Positions 53,461 through 62,830 of a DNA stretch of 64,000 nt are shown here, piece by piece (positions within the stretch are counted from its first letter, which is position 1; each line of letters starts with the position of its first letter). Both the position numbers and the translations under genes were made by a program. A model generated the notes under the pieces. It had not been told where the DNA came from and did no database searches. It saw nothing but the letters and a program-made list of their open reading frames with translations. Where the stretch lies: positions 248,001 to 312,000 of the forward strand of contig JANEZZ010002677.1 in NCBI GenBank assembly GCA_026122225.1, in the 5' to 3' direction. This stretch comes from Heloderma charlesbogerti. Taxonomy: Eukaryota; Chordata; Lepidosauria; Squamata; Helodermatidae.

Positions 53461-55215
53461 AGAATCATAGAACAGTAGAGTTGGAAGGGGCCTACAAGGC
53501 CATCGAGTCCAAACCCCTGCTCAATGCAGGAATCCAAGTCAGAGCACCCCTGAGAGATGGCTGTCCAGCCTCGTCTTGAATGCCTCCAGTGTGGGAGAGC
53601 CCACCACCTCCCTAGGGAATTGGTTCCATTGTCGTATTGCTCTTACAGTCAGGACGTTTTTCCTGATGTTCAGCCAGAATCTGGCTTCCTGCAACTTGAG
53701 CCCATTCTTCCGTGTCCTGCACTCTGGGATGATCGAGAAGAGATCCTGGCCTTCCTCTCTGTGACAACCTTTCAAGTACTTGAAGAGCGCTATCATATCT
53801 CCCCTCAGTCTTCTCTTCTCAAGGCTAAATATGCCCAGTTCTTTCAGTCTGTCCCCATAGGGCTTTGTTTCCAGTCCCCTGATCATCTTTGTTGCCCTCC
53901 TCTGAACCCTCTCCAGTTTGTCTGCATCCTTCTTCAAGTGTGGTGCCCAGAACTGGACACAGTACTCCAGATGAGGCCTAACCAGGACTGAGTAGAGGGG
54001 AACTAGTGCTTCCCAGGATTTGGAAGCTATGCTTCTATTAATGCAGCCCAAAAGAGCATTGGCCTTTTTTGCAGCCACATCACATTGTTGGCTCATATTC
54101 AGCTTGTGATCGACAACAATTCCAAGATCCTTCTTGCTTGTAGTGTTGTTGAGCCACATATCCCCCATCTTGTAACTCTGCATTTGGTTTCTTTTTCCTA
54201 GGTGCAGAACTTGGCATTTATCCCTATTAAATGTCATTCTGTTGTTTTCTGCCCAGTGCTCCAGTCTATCAAGATCACTTTGAATTTTGTTTCTGTCTTC
54301 CAAAGTATTAGCTATCCCGCCCAATTTCGTGTCATCTGCAAATTTGATCAGCATTCCCTGCACCTCCTCCTCCAAGTCATTAATAGAAATGTTGAAGAGC
54401 ACTGGGCCCAGGACCGAGCCCTGCAGTACCCCACTCGTTACCACGTCCCAGTTTGAGAAGGTCCCATTGATAAGCACTCTTTGAGTCCGATTCTGTAGCC
54501 AACTGTGGATCCACCGGATCGTTGTTTCATCGAGCCCACTTTGAGCTAGTTTGCTTATCAGGATATCATGGGGCATTTTGTCGAAAGCTTTGCTGAAGTC
54601 GAGGTATATTATGTCTACAGCATTTCCACAGTCCGCAAGGCAGGTTACTTGATCAAAAAATGAGATCAGATTTGTCTGGCAGGATTTGTTCTTGACAAAT
54701 CCATGTTGGCTTCGAGTAAGCACTGCATTGTTTTCAAGGTGCTTACAGATGGATTGCTTTATCATCTACTCCAGAATTATCCCAGGGACTGATGTCAGAC
54801 TGACTGGCCTATAGTTCCCAGGTTCCTCCTTTTTACCCTTTTTGAAGATAGGGACAACATTCGCCCTCCTCCAGTCATCTGGCACTTCCCCCATCCTCCA
54901 TGATTTCTCAAAGAGAATAGACAGCGGTTCTGAGAGTTCTTCTGCCAGTTCCTTTATGACTCTAGGATCCAGTTCATCTGGCCCTGGAGATCTGAACTCA
55001 TTCAAAGTAATTAGGTGTTCCTTGACCATATGCCTATCGATCTCAAGCTGCAATCCTGCCCCTTCAGTCTGTACTTCGCCTTTGCCAGGGGGGTCATAGA
55101 CCCTCTTTTGGGAGAAGACTGAGCCAAAGTAAGAATTGAGCACCTCTGCCTTTTCTTTGTCATCTGTTATCATTTTGCCATCCTTATTTAATAGCTGAAC
55201 CACAATTTCTTTCCT
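53461..55215 (-). mobile_element. CR1 LINE, 5'-truncated, well preserved
   Basis: The 3' end at the left carries the ATTCTATG-type terminus (complement of 'agaatcatagaa') and the conserved tail whose complement appears in the 5S-derived SINE at 37.87-37.94 kb. Coding sequence runs from before the polymerase to the protein end, in one frame broken by a single stop. The endonuclease and ORF1 are absent; similarity fades at about 55215. Confidence 0.93.
53539..55203 (-). pseudogene. CR1 reverse transcriptase with one in-frame nonsense codon
   Basis: The upstream part (55203-54766) reads RVIKELAEELSEPLSILFE, DDWRRANVVPIFKKGKKEEP and GNYRPVSLTSVPGIILE, the start of the polymerase. A TAG follows and the same frame continues (54765-53539) for 408 codons: motif A YLDFSKAFDKMPHDIL (residues 54-69 of this part), SGVLQGSVLGPVLFN with Leu where Pro is usual, FADD (142-145), KKDLGIVVDHKLNMS and a C-terminus ending RAIRQWNQFPREVVGSP. 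The stop most simply reflects a C-to-T change of a Gln codon. All catalytic Asp residues remain. The single disabling mutation over 550 codons argues for a fairly recent insertion. Confidence 0.93.
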
Positions 55216-56939
55216 CTATCTTTTACAGGGGTGGGCTTAGTTCTCAGTGGCTCCGACAGAATTCTATGGGACAAAAGAAGCTAGCTGAACTCAGGGACAT
55301 AAAATCTGGTCCATATCCCAGACACTGGAGTAACCAGTGCCTGAGGCAAGGAGCAGGTTATGGCTCCTCACAACTATATTATCTCTTATTTTCATATTTT
55401 CCTTATTTTAAATCAAAGCCTTATCTGGGGTAAAATAAATGGGCTCCAGTCAGCAAGTTACATTGGAGAGGCAAAACCTGTCCCTTTCTACAGACACTGG
55501 GATCATCATCCAAGATCCCACACCAATGTTGTTTGTAATCTCACCCTTTTACCTTCTTCCAGTTGAACAAATGGTCACCTTTCCCTCCCAGGGGAAACAT
55601 GAAATATTTGTGCCAGGGGCCACAGTTGCAGCAGGAGCAAGATACGTATTTGTGGCCCCTGACACGATGGCCCAGCCTTCCCTGGCCGTAACCTCTCTGG
55701 CAAACCATGCCAAGATTCACTGCAGACACACACACACCAAGCTCCCCACAATGCACAGGCCGTCCCTCTGTCCCCTGCCTGATTTGTCATGTCAGGAATT
55801 TTGGTAGTTCATGATAAATATTATTTTTTCTTTCAGTCTCATATAGCTGGCTAAGGTTCCCACTACCCTTCCAGCTCTCTCTCAGCCTCTCTTCCCACCA
55901 CACACGGCTAAACTCAGTTGAATCCTTTCTTAATCAGTTTAATATGCGGTCCCTTACTCCACTCTTTGTAGGGAGCCTGTTGCATCATGGAATTAATTCA
56001 CTGGGAGTAACAGCAATCAACAGCAGAAATGCCTTCTTTCAGATCTCAGCCTTTTATCCCTATTTTCAGTTTCACATGCTATTTTCTGAGAAGGCAGTTT
56101 TGCAATTGGAAGAAGAAGAAACCCCAGCAGCAGCATCCGAATATTTGCTTTGACAGAATTCAGCAGAAATTGTGCAGAACTTCCAGGTCAGCAATACCAC
56201 CCCCTGCTGGTCACTGATTTCCAAGTCATCTTAGACCAGCAATCTGGAGATGCTTTCCCCAAACACCAAAAATAAATAAATGTTTTTTTTTAATTAAATA
56301 ATTCTATTTAAAATGGACTTAAGGAAAAAATTCAAATGGCAAGGACTTTACTAGATAGGATGGCAATCCATAACTGGATCACCTGTCTCTTTAAATCCTA
56401 CTAAATAGTAGCTGGTGTGTGCATGTGTGGTTCGGATTGGAGCCATGTTGTGGAGGAGTGGGTCAACCCTTTTTCTCCATTGCCATTTTCATGATGATCC
56501 TTTCCCACTACCAGGAGATATTTGCACATGCAGCATGGACGTTTCACCTAACAAGTTAACAAAGAAGGCGTAGGGATTTCCATCATGAAAATGGCACTGG
56601 AGGGAAAGGCTGACCTACTCCCCAGAACCACAGTCCCAATCCAAAGAAGCCCCCACCTTGTCGCCATGGCTGCTATTTGCTAGAGTATCATTGTCAAGAG
56701 ACATTGTCTGGGCAATTCCACTTGCTTTTAGAACCTCATCAGAGCCCCATCAGCCTACCAAACACCTTTCTGATTTAATTCAGGTGGCTTCCCCCCCCCC
56801 GCCCCCATTATACCATGTGATGTGCTTTTAGCCTCTGAGAAGGCTATGAAGGTGGCAAAAGCCTAGAACAACCCAGGATCAAATAAAGTACAGATAAACA
56901 AAATAAAGATTTATTTCAGGGAAACCAGGTAAGTCCAGC
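55216..56939. other. No feature recognised
   Basis: About 1.7 kb without a recognised gene or repeat; a C-run lies at about 56792-56801. Confidence 0.45.
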
Positions 56940-56944
56940 ATATG

Positions 56945-57497
56945 TGTCACGGTTGGATTGGAGTCCAGAGAGCCTCAAAGCAGTTCTGATTCTGAGGAAG
57001 AGATAGAAACCGCAGAAGAGGAACCTGCGCGCTGTTCAGAGGAGAAGCCAGGGGGAGAGCCCCTCGTGGTACACATTCCTGAGAGTGACAGTGACCCTGG
57101 CAAGGAGAGGGAGGCACAACAGCAGTTTCTGGATGCTAGGCGCCGGGGCAGCATCAAGCGGGAGATGGCAGGCGCTGAGAGGAGACGCTCAGCCCGCTTG
57201 GCGCGACGGCAACAGCGGCGCCCCAATGCCCCATGGGAAAAGGGTAGACTCTCTCCTCCTAGCCCATAAGTACAGAGGTTTCCCGCCTTTCCCTCCAAAC
57301 AGAGATCAACTGATTCCTAAGGTTAGAACCCCTGAGTAGGCAGCTCTCTTAAGTCTCACTCGTAGGATCAAGCAATTAGCATCTGTAAGCATCATTAGGT
57401 TGAATGGGAATAAAGCCTTGGAAAAGAGCCCTATTGTCTGCATGTTGATTCTGGCTACCTGAGGATTTCAGAAGGCAGCAGGGGCGACCTCCCGACA
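56945..57497 (+). mobile_element. Solo LTR, family T, copy 1
   Basis: A 553-bp unit starts TGTC and ends GACA, with identical 5-bp flanking repeats ATATG (56940-56944 and 57498-57502). A polyadenylation signal AATAAA lies at about 57409 and is followed by a GT-rich region, as expected near an R/U5 junction. No internal retroviral genes or second LTR are in the window, so it is a solo LTR left by recombination. The copy at 62302-62830 is its homologue. Whether the source was Gypsy-like or retrovirus-like cannot be decided without internal sequence. Confidence 0.85.
56958..57269 (+). CDS. Open frame inside the solo LTR: acidic N-part, Arg-rich C-part
   Basis: A 103-codon frame inside the LTR encodes SSSDSEEE near its start, several more acidic stretches, and then an arginine-rich end with AERRRSARLARRQQRR. 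It has no ATG at its beginning (it opens with TTG); the first Met precedes AGAERRRS. The homologous LTR at 62.3-62.8 kb keeps the same frame: from SSSDSEEE to LD(A/V)RRR both have exactly 42 intervening codons, and the Arg-rich part aligns without gaps. Function is unknown. Alternatives are a relic of a leader or gag-like exon captured in the LTR, or chance openness. Confidence refers to the frame, not to expression. Confidence 0.45.
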   Translation: MESREPQSSSDSEEEIETAEEEPARCSEEKPGGEPLVVHIPESDSDPGKEREAQQQFLDARRRGSIKREMAGAERRRSARLARRQQRRPNAPWEKGRLSPPSP

Positions 57498-57536
57498 ATA
57501 TGAAAGAGGTAGAAAAATAATGAATATTCTGACTTA

Positions 57537-57983
57537 GGGCACAATTCTATGGGGATAAGAGGCCACCTCCGAACTCAGAGGCAACCACCTATCCAATGCA
57601 GGGCAGGAGAAGTATGGAGGGGATTGTTCCCTCCGCGCTTCTCCTGCCCTGCATTTGCAGCTAGATAGCTGATTTCGGCTGTCTAGCTGTGGGAAGGCAG
57701 AGCGGGGGAAGAGGCTGCCAGACGACACATAGGATGTGTCATACCGGCATTTCCGCCTTCCCTGATGCAGAACACCTTGGAACACCCTGTTTTGCCTGCT
57801 CTGCACTCCTCTTTGGAGAACAGAGTGTGGGGCTGTTTTGCACTGCCTGCAAGGCAGCGTGGAAGGGGAGAAAGGTCGATTCTCCAGGAACAACCTCGGA
57901 GCACAGGCTCTCAGGTTGGTACCTGGAAAACCAGATATCCTATGGCCGTCTAGCCGCTGACGAGCAGCCATAGGATTGTTCCC
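57537..57983 (+). mobile_element. PIF/Harbinger-like MITE (family H), copy 4, best preserved
   Basis: The ends GGGCACAATTCTATGG and CCATAGGATTGTTCCC are flanked by TTA on both sides (57534-57536, 57984-57986). The interior 'ctatccaatgcagggcagga', 'agctagatagctgatttcgg' and 'ctatggccgtctagccgctg' is shared with the copies at 2091, 8917 and 24733. The length is 447 bp and no transposase is encoded. Confidence 0.8.
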
Positions 57984-57999
57984 TTAGAACAGTGTTTAA

Positions 58000-58371
58000 G
58001 ACAGCAATCCTATGGCTGTCTGGAGAGCCATAGGATATGGCAGATCCACCCCCACCCCCAGGCTGTAGACAGAGCTGCAAGCTTGGGGGAGGGGGGAGTC
58101 CCTGCTCTGATTTCCAGCACCCCTCCTAGACATCATGGGAAATTCTGCAAAAGCCCAGTGACCTCAGAAGAGTATGGGGTGGGGGTAAAGGGGACATGAC
58201 AGTGGGCAGGGAAGGGAGGGAAGAGGAGGTGGATCCACAATTTAAAGAGGAACAGGAGGCTAAAAGGTTCTGTAGTTCTCCCCACCCTGCTGGGCAGAGC
58301 TTGGGATAGACAGAGGGCTCTGAGATGGGAGCCCTCTGTCTACTGACCGTCAATCCTCTTGGATTGCACTC
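58000..58371. mobile_element. PIF/Harbinger-like MITE, copy 5 (divergent)
   Basis: The ends GACAGCAATCC and GGATTGCACTC are imperfect inverted repeats flanked by TAA (57997-57999 and 58372-58374). It begins only 17 bp after the end of copy 4. The interior differs largely from the other copies apart from 'ctatggctgtctggagagcc'. Confidence 0.6.
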
Positions 58372-58374
58372 TAA

Positions 58375-58684
58375 ATGCCATAGTTCACAGCTCTGATCAG
58401 AATTTAAAAGAAGCTACAGTTTTACCTATATCACACCTTGAGAGGAAAAAAAGCACCCCCATCTTTCAGCTTGACAAAGGACATCTCCTGTGGTGCATGT
58501 GCATGAAGCTAGTCAATTAAAGCAATAACATACATAATAATCAGTCAAACACTAAGGGAACCTGGCACAATGGAAACAGAGTCTGACTTGAGAAAACCAG
58601 CTACACTCTACAGCTCAACAGGGGGCTGAAACTAATAGCTGGAGGTGAGCTAGGTAGGCAGTCAAATCATATTGCTTGACTGGG
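58375..58684. other. No feature recognised
   Basis: No recognised gene or repeat. Confidence 0.4.
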
Positions 58685-58900
58685 ACCCCCTGCGATTCAT
58701 CGGATACAGAGCTCAACTACACTGGATCCGGGAGACCTGGTTTCAAATCTCATCTCCGTTGCCAACTCACTTGTATAGCCTTGGGCAGGATAGTCTCTCA
58801 GCCTCTGTATAGAAATGAGAATACTGATGACCTGTATCAGAGGGTTGCTGGAGATAAAGAAAATAAAAACTGTAGAGAGCTCCAAAAGTTAGAAAACAAT
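58685..58900 (+). mobile_element. MIR-like SINE
   Basis: The order 'gagacctggtttcaaatctc' (B-box region), 'atagccttgggcaggatag', 'tctctcagcctctgtataga', 'agagggttgctggagataa' and 'tgtagagagctcc' follows the MIR consensus layout. Old copy with an A-rich end. Confidence 0.65.
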
Positions 58901-58935
58901 GTTTGATTAATTAAAGGCCTGAAGACAAAGATTTA

Positions 58936-59025
58936 GGCTGCAATCCTACACCCACATACCTGGGAATAAACACAGTTGAACTCACTGAGAATTACTTCTG
59001 CGTAAACATGTAGAAGATCATGCTG
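58936..59025. mobile_element. Short 90-bp MITE with TTA duplications
   Basis: The ends GGCTGCAATCCTAC and AGATCATGCTG are weak inverted repeats flanked by TTA (58933-58935 and 59026-59028). Internal 'acctgggaataaacacagtt' and 'gagaattacttctgcgtaaa' match the other four short copies. This copy defines the family limits best. Confidence 0.6.
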
Positions 59026-59028
59026 TTA

Positions 59029-59382
59029 GCTGGTTATTTCAAACCAGCTATGTGAACTTCAGCCTTCCTTGCCTCTGAAGCTCCTGGCCACACATACCTC
59101 TTTTCTCTTCCATTTTGCTGTTACCTTTCAGTTTCCTGCCTCTTGCCTTGTACTCTTCCAACTTCCCTACTTCTTCAATTTCCTCCTTTCCTAGGATCTT
59201 CTGTCTTACCACGTCCAGGATCAGAGTAGCCCAGTGATGCTTAGGACTACACTACTTCAGCCAGTGCTAATAACCCTTCTGAACAGCCTACCCACCCTTG
59301 TCAAAAGGTAGGCAACTGACCCAATCATTGCCAAAGGCGTCATCACTATCAAATTTCCACACTGCAATATATATAGCAAGGG
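59029..59382. other. No feature recognised
   Basis: No recognised gene or repeat. Confidence 0.4.
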
Positions 59383-59451
59383 CCATGCTGGCTCTGAATG
59401 GTAGAAGTTATAGTCCCACACATCGAGAGGGCACCAAGTTGGGGAAGGCTG
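59383..59451 (+). mobile_element. hAT-type MITE right half (CAGCCTTCCC family)
   Basis: 'gagagggcaccaagttgggg' followed by 'aaggctg' matches the right end of the element at 36131-36265; the left half is missing. Confidence 0.5.
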
Positions 59452-59781
59452 ATATGGATACTTAACCTAGATCAGGGGTCTCCAGCACCGCACATGTGGG
59501 CACAACCACACCTGCAAAGCCAGGCAGAGACTCCCACCAAGTTATTTTCCCCTTCTACAAGTAGATGGAGCAGTTCGTCCATTCACTTGTACAGGAGGAA
59601 AAAGTCCTTCTTGCCAAAAGCAGCTAGAGGGTGGCAAAGCCCACCCCCCATCAAGGGCCCTTGGTGCAATAAGGTCCATGGTGGTGGTGGTAGTGTAACC
59701 TTTGCCCACCTCCAGCCAATTTTTGGCAGGGTGGGTTTTTCTAGGCCCATGCAAATGAATGGAGAAATCGTTCAATTCACT

Positions 59782-60085
59782 TGCATGTGGATGGGGAGAG
59801 TAAAAGAAAGAGGGACCAGAGAGGGAGGGGAGGGAGGGAGGGAGGGAGGAAGGGCGAGCCAGAGAGAGAGAGAAGAGGGACGGAAGGGAGGAAAGCAAGA
59901 AGAGAGAGAGGAGTCAGAGAGTGAGAGAAAGAAAGAGGAGCCAGATGAAGGAAGGAAGGAAGGAAGGAAGGAAGGAAGGAAGGGCCTAAGAGAGGGAGAT
60001 GGGCAGGGGGAAACAGGGGAGGGGGGGAGGGGGGAGGGAGGGAGGGAAAGAAAGAAAGAAAAGCCAGAGAGAGAGATGAGTGAGT
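59782..60085 (+). repeat. ~300-bp polypurine tract with (GGAA)n and (GGGA)n
   Basis: Almost uninterrupted G/A on the plus strand, including about nine GGAA units at 59949-59983, (ga)n at 59864-59870 and G-runs of five to seven at 60020-60040. Open frames through it are products of composition. Confidence 0.95.
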
Positions 60086-60261
60086 GAGAGATAGAAGCTA
60101 GAGTGAGTAGCACACACAAGGCGCACATTCATGCAAACAAAGATTGGGGGGAGGGTTCCCAACATTTTTGTGATTGGCCCTCTACCACCCTACAGCAGCT
60201 AATTCATGATGGTGCCCAGGAACTTTTTCAAAATGCCAAATGTGCCCATAAAGCCCCAAAA

Positions 60262-60529
60262 GAACCAGCATGGCGTAGTGGCGAGAGTGTTGGGCTGGGA
60301 GCCGGGAGATCCGGGTTCTAGTCCCCACTCAGCCATGGAAGCTCACTGGGTGACTTTGGGCCAGTCACAGACTCTCAGCCCAACCCACCTCACAGGGCTG
60401 TTGTTGTGAGGACAAAATGGAGAGGAGGATTATGTACGCTGCCTTGGTTTCCTTGGAGGAAAAAGGGCAGGATATAAATGCAATAAATGAATGAATGAAT
60501 GAATGAATGAATGAATGAATGAATGAATG
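60262..60529 (+). mobile_element. CORE-SINE, full-length, with (aatg)n tail
   Basis: The tRNA-like head has A box 'tggcgtagtggcgagagtg' and B box 'gggttctagtcc'. The core 'gtgactttgggccagtcaca' and 'cctcacagggctgttgttgt' follows, and the L2-like end 'gcaggatataaatgcaataa' precedes ten or so aatg units. Related fragments lie at 29640, 43640 and 46225. Nested near the right end of the hAT-type element. Confidence 0.9.
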
Positions 60530-60696
60530 GTTGGAAACCCTTGATCTAGATTCTAGACATTACTGGTTACTTGCAACAACTCCCTTGTTTGTTCCATTTG
60601 CCACAAGACTGAATGAACAGGTTTTAGTCATCCCTCTCCGTATAAACTTGGATGCTGCTATGTTTAAATCCGGATTTGCATACTTTTTTACATTTC

Positions 60697-61012
60697 AGAG
60701 AGTCTCATGTGGCGCAGAGTGGTAGGCGGCAGTATTGCAACCGAAACTCTCCCCACAACCTGAGTTCGATCCCAGTGGAAGCTGGGTCCCTGGTAGCCGG
60801 CTCAGGTTGACTCGGCCTTCCACCCTTCCGAAGTCGGTAAAATGAGTACCCAGCTTGCTGGGGGAAAGGTAGTCATGACTGGGGAAGGCAATGGCAAACC
60901 ACCCCGCTACAGTCTGCCATGAAAATGCCAGCGCAAGCAGCGTCCCTCTAGGAGTCAGTAATGACTCGGTGCTTGCACAGAAGGAACTTTTCCTTTCCTT
61001 TCCTTTCCTTTC
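60697..61012 (+). mobile_element. Second BovB-tailed tRNA-derived SINE
   Basis: The head has A box 'tggcgcagagtgg' and B box 'gagttcgatccca'. The body contains 'tccgaagtcggtaaaatgag' and 'ggaaggcaatggcaaacc'. The end 'gagtcagtaatgactcggtg' plus a (ctttc)n tail resembles BovB-type 3' ends. It is a different family from the SINE at 30945 and looks full-length. A flanking 'tttcag' on both sides may be a short target duplication. Confidence 0.85.
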
Positions 61013-62301
61013 AGCAGGGCAGAGGTAGTATAAATCTAAGGTCAGGAACTAAATATCCCTATAGCTTTCTGATGTGAAAATCCCATAGGAAAGAGAATTA
61101 AATTATCTGGGCAACATCAAAGACAATGCAGATAAATCTTCAATGACCACCTCAGTGTTAGAGATATTCATAGGAGATTTTCTGCATGCAATGTGCCTTG
61201 GAAGAATCAATTTGTTGCAACTGTGGTCTGGAGCCTGGTCGGTCCAGTGGTTCCGGAACTGCCGGAGCATTCTAAGGCCTCCTGTGAGGCCGTGGCAAGG
61301 CACTTTGCAGATAAAATTGATCGGATTAGGAGTGTTATTCCATGCGCTGTGGATACAGTTAGGGAGCAAGAGACGGTCTGTGGCAAACCGGTTTTGTGGG
61401 ATCGGTTCCAGCTTCTTTCTTCTGATGAAGTGGACAAGGTACTTTCATCTGTAAGGCCAACTACCTGCTTACTTGATCCTTGCCCATCTTGGCTCACTAT
61501 TGGCTGCAGAGAGAGATTGGGTGAGAGGATCAGGGCGGTGGTGAATGCCTCCCTTGAGGAGGGAGTGATGCCATCAGCCCTCAAGGAGGCAGTGATAAGA
61601 CCACTCTTAAAGAAGCCCTCCTTGGATCCTCAAGTTCTGAACAATTTTTGCCCAGTCTCGAATCTGTCATTTTTGGGCAAGGTGATTGAGCAGGTGGTGG
61701 CGATGCAGTTGAAGGCACACTTGGAAGAAACCGATTATCTAGATCCATTTCAGTCGGGCTTCAGGCTTGGGCATGGGACAGAAATGGCCTTGGTCACCTT
61801 GGTGGATGATATGAGGAGGGCTCTGGATAGGGGTGAATGCTCCTTCCTTGTTCTCCTCGACCTCTCAGCGGCTTTTGTGATCATTGACCATGGTATCCTT
61901 CTGGGCCGCCTGGAGGGGTTGGGCATTGGAGACACCGTATTGCGGTGGTTCCAGTCCTTCCTCTCCGGCAGGTACCAGAGGGTAGTACTGGGAGAGGAGG
62001 TTTCGGACCCATGGCCGCTCACTTGTGGGGTGCCACAGGGTTCCATCCTCTCCCCAATGCTATTTAATATCTATGTGAAGTTGCTGGGGGCTATCATCAG
62101 GAGGTCTGGGGTGCGGTGTCATCAATATGCAGATGACACGCAGCAATACCTCTTGTTCAAATCTTCACCAAGGTTGGCTGTAGAATCCCTGTCCAAATGT
62201 CTGGAGACAGTGAGTGGCTGGATGGGAAGGAATAAGCTGAAGCTAAACCCTGACAAGACCGAGGTACTTTTGCTGGGGGACAAGAGGAGGTTGGGGGATG
62301 C

Positions 62302-62830
62302 TGTCAAGGGCTCCTTGGAGGCCTCTCTCAGTCTAATCTAGTAGCCAAGTCCAGACACAGACAAAGGGATTCTTCTCAAAGCTTTATTCCTCTTTTACAA
62401 CTTAACAACTCTACTGTTAGCAACTAGATATGAGCAGCAGAGTACCTATGCCCTAAGTTGGAACAGTTGGTCCCCGTTTGAAAGGGAATCACTGGCAGAC
62501 CCTGAACTTATGGGCTAGGGAGAGTCCCTCCCCTTTTTCTTTGGATCCTCTGGGCGCAACCGTTGTTTGCGCGCCAACCAGGCACTACGCCTCCTTTCTG
62601 CGCCCTCCATTTGGCGCCGCTCCCTGCGTCGGCGTCGCACGTCCAGCAAGTCTGCTTCCCGCACTCTGTCACTCCCAGGACTGCTATCTAAGCTAGGAAT
62701 GCCGGTGGGAGGAATCTCTGTCAGCTGTTGGCCCTGGGAAAGATGAGCACGCTCCTCTCCCAGGAGCGGCTCCTCTTCCTCAGAATCAGAACTACTCTGG
62801 GATTCTATGGGCTCAGTGTCCACCCTGACA
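62302..62830 (-). mobile_element. Solo LTR, family T, copy 2, inside the L2
   Basis: On the minus strand it starts TGTCAGGGTGG and ends GACA. The flanking pentamers GATGC (62297-62301) and GATGT (62831-62835) agree at four of five bases. The polyadenylation signal region 'gaataaagctttg' (complement of 62377-62389) matches 'gaataaagccttg' in copy 1 at 57408. The element splits the L2 coding frame and therefore postdates it. Confidence 0.85.
62515..62830 (-). CDS. Open frame inside the second solo LTR, homologue of 56958-57269
   Basis: Within the LTR the minus-strand frame encodes ESQSSSDSEEE, a mixed acidic middle, VREADLLDVRRRRRERR and GAERRRSAWLARKQRLRP. It is open from the LTR start and even reads back into the L2 antisense, so it has no true start; the first Met again precedes (A/E)GAERRRS. 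Over the 20 codons starting at that Met, seven codons differ silently from copy 1 and five differ in residue. That third-position bias suggests past selection on the protein. Function is unknown. Confidence 0.45.

Larger units (their letters stand above)
59473..60543. mobile_element. hAT-type element containing a polypurine tract and a nested SINE
   Basis: The left end CAGGGGTCTCCAGCAC and the right end (reverse complement CAAGGGTTTCCAACCA) are imperfect inverted repeats. They are flanked by octamers ACCTAGAT (59465-59472) and ATCTAGAT (60544-60551) that agree at seven of eight bases. Inside lie a purine-rich tract and a CORE-SINE that sits against the right end. The ends resemble those of the 36487-37009 element. 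There is no transposase. Confidence 0.65.

Noticed and set aside
53557..53991. 144-codon plus-strand open frame, also 32060-32893 and 51030-51641
   Set aside because: Antisense to CR1 and BovB coding sequence; the sense frames carry the family motifs.
56958..57269. Host gene encoding an acidic/basic nuclear protein
   Set aside because: The frame lies entirely within a TSD-flanked solo LTR and recurs in a second LTR, so it belongs to the element.
59398..60087. 229-codon plus-strand open frame
   Set aside because: Its second half is the translated polypurine tract (Arg/Glu/Gly repeats); low complexity, no domain, lies in a non-autonomous transposon.
60700..60775. tRNA gene (A and B boxes present; also at 60262 and 47955-48003)
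   Set aside because: No complete cloverleaf, and each continues into a SINE body and LINE-like tail.
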